A stretch of 64,000 bases of DNA, taken from the NCBI RefSeq assembly GCF_027595985.1, contig NC_073306.1:82199599-82263598 (forward strand), read 5' to 3'. Position 1 is the first letter of the stretch. The number at the start of each line of letters is the position of its first letter. The position numbers were made by a program, and so were the translations under genes. Below are positions 58,498 through 64,000 of this stretch, in pieces. The DNA comes from Sorex araneus (taxonomy: Eukaryota; Chordata; Mammalia; Eulipotyphla; Soricidae). The notes under the pieces are model-generated. The model was given only the letters and a program-made list of their open reading frames with translations, had not been told where the DNA came from and searched no databases.

Positions 58498-61467
58498 TTA
58501 CAGCAGGGGATAGGGATGGAGCCCACATCCAGTAGTGCTTGGGAGAAGCATACAGTGCCAGGGATGGAACGTGGGGCTCCTGCTTGGAAAGCCTGATTCT
58601 AGCCCTGACAGTCATCTCCCTGGCCCAACCCCAGGATTTGTTTTGTTTTGTTTTTTTGTTTTTGGGTCACACCTGGAGATGCACAGGGGTTACTCCTGGC
58701 TCTGCACTCAGGAATTACTCCTGGCGGTGCTCGGGGACCATATGGGATGCCGGGATTTGAACCCGGGTCGGCCGCATGCAAGGCAAACGCCCCACCCGCT
58801 ATGCTATCACTCCAGCCCCCCCAACCCCAGGATTTCTTGTAGCTTTCCTTATAATCATAACTTTTTCTTCTCTAGCTCAACTTGTTCACTAGTATCTCAC
58901 TGGGATAATTACAAGAACGCTGACCTGACATTCTTTAATTAATAGCCATAGCAAATACACCTGAGACTTGTCACTTCACTTGTATCACTTGTCTTCCCGT
59001 TGAGCGGGCGCCAGTAACATCTCCACTTGAGACTTACGAAAACTGAATGTACAGACTTCGTGAAATATAGGCGTTAAGGTACTTGCCTTGAATGGGACAG
59101 AACCCTGAGCACTGCAAGAGCAGATCAAGAGCACAGGGCCCAAAGCAGCCTACTGCTCTGCCAGGTGTGGCCCCAACCCACCTCCCCAAAGTCACCTCAC
59201 TGATGTCTACTATGAAGACTAAAAAGTTCAATTTCCGCTTACCCATGTCAACTGCATTTCTAGTTGATGATGAGGAATTCGTTCCTACGATGAACAGTTT
59301 TGCTGCATAACAACAACAAAATACTGATTACTACATTTGAGTAACATTCTGTTATATAGTATTAACATTGCAATAGTACTAAAATGCTGATGATCTTGAA
59401 CATATTTCCTTTTCTAGTGGCATAATTTTATAGCTTTCATTCTAAGACATAAAAGTTTTTTAAAATTATATACTGTCAACAAGTATTTGTCAAAAAAGGA
59501 GCAAAATTAGTTTCTTATTTTTCAGAATGCAGGTCAGATAGGCATAAGATTTAAATTATTCAACTTACATACTTTTGAAAAATGAGGCATTAATGAGACA
59601 TCTTACTTTTCCCTATAAACTAAAATCTATTTTAACTAAAAATTGCTTTGAAATACAAGAAAATGGTGTGTGTGTGGGGGGGGGTTGGGGGGTGGGGGTA
59701 CGCCGCAGAATCAAAATTCTATCTTATACAATAATTTTTTAGACATTTCCTTTCAGTTCTTCATCATATGAAGCAGTGCATAAACATTTTCTATTTCTAC
59801 TGGGTTTTTTTTTTGGTCACTCAGTGATGCCCGATGCCCAGGGATCTAATTTTTAAAAAGTAGATGAATTTATAATGCACAGGGATATAAAAATTTTATT
59901 ACATAAAGCCATCCACATAGGGGCTAGAGAGATAGTACAGTGGGTAGGGCATTTGCCTTGCATGCAGCTGACCCAAAGTTCAATTCCCAACATCCCATAT
60001 GGTCCCCAAGCACCGCCAGGAGTAATTCCTGAGTGCAAAGCCAGAAGTAACCCTTGTGCATCACTGGGTGTGACCCAAAAAGCAAAAATAAATTAGTTAA
60101 ATAAATAAAGATTAAACATTTGCCTTGATTTAAACTAATTTTGTATATACCTCTTTACCTCTTATAAGCCACTGTTCAAATATGTGAATTTAGCCCACTG
60201 ACAGACAAGTGGAATAGGAGAGAAAAAGTCAAAGTACCAGGAACGTAGAGAAAAAAGGACTAAGGAAAGGAGACCCTTATGTAAAGCATCTGCCATTTCA
60301 GCACATAACAATGCCATTCCTGTTAGTCTCATATGTGTCCTCTCCTTTCTCCTGCTGGAAGACACGCGGCCTAAACACTGCTTTCCCACAGACTTCTCCA
60401 TTGAGAAGCACCTTGGCTTCCCCTGCAGGTGAGAGTCCATCTACACACTTCAGTGCAAACTCAGCAACTATGAATAAACTGTGAAAACCCTCCCCATCAT
60501 TGACTCCCTGTAAGCATAAATTAGTGGTTTCTGATAATGGTCTTCTCTCTCTCAGGAAAATAAAGGCAGAGAGGAACATTATTGTATGGGAAGAATTTTG
60601 ATACTTATCAAAAATCTCGGGGCTGGAGAGATAGTACAGCGGGCAGGGAGTGAATTGTGCATGCAACTTACTTGATTTTGATCCCTCAGACCCCAGATAG
60701 TCTCCAGAGCCCTGCCAGGAATGATCCATGAGCACAGAGCCAGGGTTAATTACGCCCTGAGCATTGCCAAAACAACAAACAAACAACAACAAAAATCTCA
60801 AGCACTCCAGAAACTGAGGACAGAAACTGTGAGAGCCCCAGCCAAGAGGGATGCGCACCACAGAACCACAGGAAAAAATGTTGCTTTTATTTCCTTTCTA
60901 AACACAAGCAGCAGTGTGCAATTCATAGAGAGAAATGGGTTTGGTGTCAGACAAACCTGGATGGATTCCTGCTTAACTACTTACTGGCTGCTAACAACTT
61001 TCAAATCATTTATAATAGACCTATTCTACAGTTTTAAGAATTATATTAGCAAATGTAATCATAAAGAGCCCAGTTCAGTGCCTGGTACAAAGCAAGACTC
61101 AATAAATGACAGTTACTATAATTAGTGAGAGAGAGAGAGAAAGGGGGGGGCTGGGAGGAGGAAGGGAGGGAGGGAGGGGGGAGAGAGGAGAGGAAAGGAG
61201 GGAGGGAGATATATATATGGACTGCAGCAATAGCACAGGGGTAGGGCGTTTGCCTTGCACGTGGCTGACCCAGGTTCGATTCCTCCGTCTTTCTCAGAGA
61301 GCCCAGCAAGCTACCGAGAGTATCCCACCTGCAGGGCAGAGCCTGGCAAGCTACCTGTGGCGTATTCGATATGCCAAAAATAGTAACAACAAGTCTCACA
61401 ATGGAGACGCTACAGATCCCCGTTCGAGCAAATAGATGAATAACGGGATGACAGTGCTATAGTGCAG

Positions 61468-61528
<61 letters not shown>

Positions 61529-62632
61529 GAGAGAGAGAGAGAATTACCACTCAATAACTACCACTGTGACAGAAACAAAAATAAAAATGACATGGTTAAT
61601 AAGGGTTAATAGTAATAAATAGTAAGTTGTTATGCTCAACAGAGTTCTTCTCTTGTTTTTTTTTTTTTTTTTTTTTTTTGCTTTTTGGGTCACACCTGGT
61701 GATGCACAGGGATTACTCCTGGCTCTGCACTCAGGAATTACTCCTGGCAGTGCTCAGGAGACCATATGGGATGCTGGGAATCGAACCCAGGTCGGCTGCG
61801 TGCAAGGCAAATGCCCTACCCGCTGTGCTATCGCTCCAGCCTCCAGTTCTTCTCTTGTTATTACATCTAACTTACATAGAAGTTGTGAACAGATGTATCC
61901 CTATTTTATAGATGCTTATGCTGAGGATCAGAGAGATTAGTGGAAGTAGTCTCCCTGTGGCCTCAAGAAAATATACCTGTTCAACAGATGCCTTGAGTAG
62001 CTACTGCTTTGTAGAAGACTGGCTAGTTTTGCCCTTAACTTATAGTCAGCAATGTCACTGTCACCCCATTGCTCATCGATTTGCTCAAGTGGGCACCAGT
62101 ATAGTCATCAAAAGCTTGAACTACATTGAAATTTCTGGGTGTGCGAATTACTGCTTGATAAAATCTTGAGCTAACAAATCAGCTAATCTCTCTGATCCTC
62201 AGCATAAGCATCTATAAAATAGGGATGCATCTGTTTAACCCTTTTCTTTCCATTTCTTCTCCCTGAATCTTCCTATTGCTGAAGTCCAGCAGAAAAAAAT
62301 CCACGACTAAGCTGGTAAACAGTGAAGTGAACATGCCTGAACTGGCTGGACTGAATTAGTTAATGCTGACCTCCTATAACTCCCTCTTTGAGTTGACATT
62401 AAAATTATGTTAAAATAGAATATTTACATTTCCAAAATTTTGTACTTTTTACACTGAGTTGCTTTTTGCCAGAAGCAAAGAAACTCTTATTTCCATGCCT
62501 GACACAATTTCACTACAACAGAATTAATTGGAGAGGCTGGACATTACCAGAAACTTTCATTTCTTCTCTTTCATCCGGGTTAATCTTTTCTACTGCATGA
62601 GATACAGTACATTCCAAGACATCTGGAAACTC
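51656..62632 (-). CDS. GCLM: GCLM, 3' five of seven exons (partial at right edge)
   Basis: Modifier (regulatory) subunit of glutamate-cysteine ligase, the rate-limiting enzyme of glutathione synthesis in the cytosol. It has an aldo-keto-reductase-like fold and lowers the Km for glutamate and the feedback inhibition of the catalytic subunit GCLC. Exons: 62548-62632, 59243-59302, 57936-58138, 56676-56790 and 51656-51825. All have GT-AG introns in compatible phase and total 633 nt, i.e. 210 residues plus stop, exactly residues 65-274 of the 274-residue human protein with no indel. Exons 1-2 and the promoter lie beyond position 64000. Sequence identity to human is very high, so the gene is under constraint and presumably functional. 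Confidence 0.96.
51915..52345. mobile_element. Two old SINEs
   Basis: 51915-52050 plus ('aaggccgacctgggattgat') and 52195-52345 minus ('gggactacatctggcagtgc'), with an AT-rich stretch between. Confidence 0.7.
52735..52835 (-). mobile_element. MIR fragment
   Basis: 'ccatggggaaactgaggtagagac' is the complement of the MIR core. Confidence 0.55.
53430..53955. mobile_element. Two type A SINEs, convergent
   Basis: 53430-53605 minus ('ggggccaaacccagtgatgt') and 53808-53955 plus ('gggctggagtgatagtccag', body partly deleted). Confidence 0.88.
54714..55065 (+). mobile_element. Young type A SINE beside an older SINE
   Basis: 54714-54886 is near-consensus with the perfect duplication 'aaaatgtcatggag' (54700-54713 and 54887-54900); 54901-55065 is an older copy in the same direction. 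Confidence 0.93.
55808..56150. mobile_element. Two old SINEs, opposite orientation
   Basis: 55808-55955 minus ('ggggaccacatccagtagtg') and 55985-56150 plus ('gacccaaagagataagatag'). Confidence 0.8.
56344..56589 (-). mobile_element. Type B SINE with RTE-like tail
   Basis: Complement: GCACTGT repeats, 'cgtcccgttgttcatcgatt', module, head ending 'gctatcacttcaaccc'. Flanking 'ttatcactgtaa' (ending at 56343, and 56590-56601) is a target duplication. About 90 bp from GCLM exon 6. Confidence 0.93.
56676..56790 (-). CDS. GCLM: GCLM exon 6
   Basis: 115 nt, VKPNSNQVNLASCCVMPPDL then TAFAKQFDIQLLTHNDPK plus one base. Acceptor TTTTTAG, donor AAAAG|GTATGC. Confidence 0.95.
56905..57045 (+). mobile_element. 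Old SINE
   Basis: 'ggtcagagagacagtaccgg' and 'gtgcctgagcaccaccagga'. Confidence 0.7.
57936..58138 (-). CDS. GCLM: GCLM exon 5
   Basis: 203 nt, from CSVLGVAQLDSVIIASPPIE to LDKTQLEQLYKWAQ. Acceptor CACACCAG, donor CAG|GTAAAG. A Met in the upstream intron is in frame but is not used. Contains the AKR-like core with the IGTSDLDK turn. Confidence 0.96.
58452..58498. repeat. (ATT)n microsatellite
   Basis: About 14 ATT units in GCLM intron 4. Confidence 0.95.
58499..58819 (-). mobile_element. Old SINE followed by a young type A SINE
   Basis: Old copy at 58499-58623. Young copy at 58640-58819 with the perfect duplication 'cccaaccccaggattt' (58624-58639 and 58820-58835). Confidence 0.92.
58961..59036 (-). 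mobile_element. Type B SINE tail-only fragment
   Basis: 'gtcttcccgttgagcgggcg' and 'ccagtaacatctccacttga' are the complement of the RTE-like tail with a small deletion; no module or head follows. Confidence 0.75.
59243..59302 (-). CDS. GCLM: GCLM exon 4
   Basis: 60 nt, AKLFIVGTNSSSSTRNAVDM with split codons at both ends. Acceptor TTATGCAG, donor ATGG|GTAAGC. Human has ES where this has GT, and S where this has N. Confidence 0.93.
59930..60095 (+). mobile_element. Type A SINE
   Basis: 'ggggctagagagatagtaca' to 'gggtgtgacccaaaaagc'. Confidence 0.92.
60618..60785 (+). mobile_element. Old SINE
   Basis: 'cggggctggagagatagtac' to an (AAAC)n tail. Confidence 0.85.
60935..61120 (+). mobile_element. 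MIR SINE, nearly full length
   Basis: 'ggtgtcagacaaacctggatggattcctgc' through 'agtgcctggtacaaagcaag' and 'ctcaataaatgacag' follow the MIR consensus to its 3' end. Confidence 0.75.
61124..61214. repeat. (GA)n / (GGGA)n simple repeat
   Basis: GAGAGAGA then GGGAGGGAGG-rich purine tract. Confidence 0.95.
61217..61470 (+). mobile_element. Type B SINE with RTE-like tail
   Basis: 'ggactgcagcaatagcacag' head, 'ctttctcagagagcccagca' module, 'ccccgttcgagcaaatagat' tail and GACAGTGCTATAGTGCAGTG end without poly(A). It lies between two simple repeats. Confidence 0.92.
61471..61541. repeat. (TA)n, (CA)n, (GA)n compound microsatellite
   Basis: About 25 TA units followed by short CA and GA runs. Confidence 0.95.
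61658..61844 (-). mobile_element. Young type A SINE
   Basis: Long T-run, 'gggtcacacctggtgatgca' to 'gctatcgctccagcctcc'. The perfect duplication 'agttcttctcttgtt' lies at 61643-61657 and 61845-61859. Confidence 0.95.
61888..62235. repeat. 53-bp inverted repeat with 242-bp spacer
   Basis: Left arm 61888-61940 and right arm 62183-62235 are reverse complements with one mismatch. The arms contain a MIR-like core; the spacer holds a type B tail fragment. In GCLM intron 3, about 310 bp downstream of exon 3. Confidence 0.93.
62050..62104 (-). mobile_element. Type B SINE tail-only fragment
   Basis: 'gtcactgtcaccccattgct' and 'catcgatttgctcaagtggg' then an abrupt end; head and module absent. Confidence 0.85.
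62548..62632 (-). CDS. GCLM: GCLM exon 3
   Basis: 85 nt, EFPDVLECTVSHAVEKINPD then EREEMKVS plus one base. Acceptor TATTACAG, donor TCTG|GTAATG. Confidence 0.94.
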
Positions 62633-62775
62633 CTGTAATAAAAACACAATCCATACCACAAATAGGAAATTAATACTTCTGATTACTTAGATCATTACCA
62701 TGTCAAAAATAGCCCTCTAGAAACAGAAAATGTTTAAGACATTAGGTCTCTATACCTAAGATGTGCTATACAGGT

Positions 62776-63180
62776 CTTTTTTTTTAAATTTCATTTTTAT
62801 AAAGTTGCTCACAGTAACTGATTACATTTAATATTCGAACACCAATCCCACCACCATACACCTTCCACCGCATTTCGAATGTTTCCATCCTGAACCCCAA
62901 ACCCTGTCCCCAAAATAGAACTAAAGTAATATTGTATTGCTTGTTATCAATAATTCACTAAAAATGATCCAAAAAGTTTCCTTAGAGGAAAGTGTGTGAA
63001 GATTGTTGTATTTTAGCCTGGAGCCATTAAGTGCTTCAATAAGAGAGTACTAACATGTTGTTAAAGGTTGAGCCTTGTTATACAGGTTTGTTAAGCTTTG
63101 GGATAATGGTTAAATGCTGTGTGAGTCCATTTTCTGGAGAGAAGTGCTGCATTTTGATTAACTACTCAAGGATGTGTGAA
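62776..63180 (-). mobile_element. L1-like 3'UTR fragment (antisense)
   Basis: T-run, 'aaatttcatttttataaagt', 'caccaatcccaccaccatac'; resembles L1 3'UTR composition but differs from the other copies. An LTR is possible. Confidence 0.4.
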
Positions 63181-63187
63181 GAGCCAG

Positions 63188-63985
63188 AAAGATAGCTCAA
63201 TAGGCAGAGTACATGCTTTGCATGTGGGAGATCTGAGTTCGATTCCTGGCACTATAATCCTCTTAAGCAACACCAGGCACAAACCCTAAAGCACTAAGCC
63301 AGGACTAGTCCTGCAAACTGCGTTTGCCCCCCACCCCCAGAAAAAAATAAACCCCCAAACAAACAAAAATAGTGGTAGGAGTGGGGTTATGTGAAGTTAC
63401 TTACACAGTAGGTAATTTTACTTCGGTAACAAACCAATGAAAATTATCTATTCCAGAGAACAACATATAAAGATTTTTATATATATATATATATTTTTTG
63501 CTTTTTGGGTCACACCTGGTGATGCACCTGGGTTACTCCTGACTCTGCACTCAGGAATCACCCCTGGCAGTGCTCAGGGGACCATATGGGATGCTGGGAA
63601 TCGAACCCAAGTCAGCCGCATGCAAGGCAAATGCCCTACCCGCTGTGCTATCGCTCCAGCCCCCAAGATTTTTTTATATTAACCACAAACATTAACCAAA
63701 ATTTTTTTGAGTGTAATAAAACAAACAAAAAAAAGTTAAGGCCAGGGATTTGACTCAGTAGTAATGCACCTTCTTTGCCCAAGTGAAATCTTTGGTTCTA
63801 TACCTAGGAGGGGAGAAAGGGGGGGTACTTCCGGGAAGGATATTGTACAGTAGGTAAGGCATTTGCCTTGCATGCAGCCAACCGGGTTCAATCCCTGGCA
63901 CCACTATGGTTGATCCCTTGATGATCCCAGGGTAGAGAGCAAGGAGTAAGCCCTGAGCACTGCTGGATGTAACCTTCAAGCCAAA
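63188..63985. mobile_element. Three SINEs
   Basis: 63188-63360 plus, old ('gagccagaaagatagctcaa'); 63494-63663 minus, type A ('gggtcacacctggtgatgca' to 'gctatcgctccagccccc'); 63830-63985 plus, old. Confidence 0.85.
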
Positions 63986-64000
63986 AAAATTAAAGGGGAG

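Overview
This is a mammalian genomic window, most likely from a shrew (Sorex or a close relative). More than 70 copies of a tRNA-derived SINE with the shrew-type consensus fill it: a head with pol III boxes, then 'ccatatgg' and 'gagcaccaccagg' blocks and a 'gacccaaaaagc' end. It also has L1 3' ends of one lineage, old MIR/L2 fragments, and a decayed RTE-clade LINE of the nematode-like type reported from the common shrew (RTE1_Sar). Gene order matches human 1p22.1 as I remember it: BCAR3 promoter with MIR760 and tRNA-Arg-TCT, then DNTTIP2, then GCLM.

Layout. 1-24 kb has no exon I can recognise and is repeat-rich; by synteny it should be intron of BCAR3, transcribed leftward. It holds antisense L1 pieces, the RTE copy (1.86-4.11 kb), a 170-bp GGAA array and an unusual composite retroposon (20.1-20.7 kb). 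24.4-25.96 kb is a CpG island with a mir-760 homologue and an intron-containing tRNA-Arg(UCU) gene. 28.7-44.2 kb is the complete seven-exon coding region of DNTTIP2 on the minus strand, with a CpG-island promoter at 44.2 kb. 47.5-62.6 kb is the 3' part of GCLM on the minus strand (probable 3'UTR and exons 7 to 3); exons 1-2 lie beyond the right edge. Every splice junction keeps phase, giving 827 residues for DNTTIP2 and exactly the last 210 of 274 residues for GCLM. Both genes appear functional.

The genes are not an operon. DNTTIP2 acts in nucleolar small-subunit rRNA processing and GCLM is the regulatory subunit of glutathione synthesis; they are neighbours in mammals and share only strand.

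The most interesting signal is in the mobile elements. One SINE class (type B) lacks a poly(A) tail and ends in about 70 bp matching the 3' end of the RTE LINE in the same window, while a second class (type A) has the same tRNA-like head but an A-rich tail. This looks like one SINE head that has used two different LINE machineries, one of them probably acquired by horizontal transfer. Other points: a shrew-specific acidic repeat expansion in DNTTIP2, a mir-760 homologue whose seed differs from human, a 53-bp inverted duplication in a GCLM intron, and a composite L1-tailed retroposon with a double NotI palindrome. Repeat boundaries are read by eye and are approximate; comparisons with human sequences are from memory.
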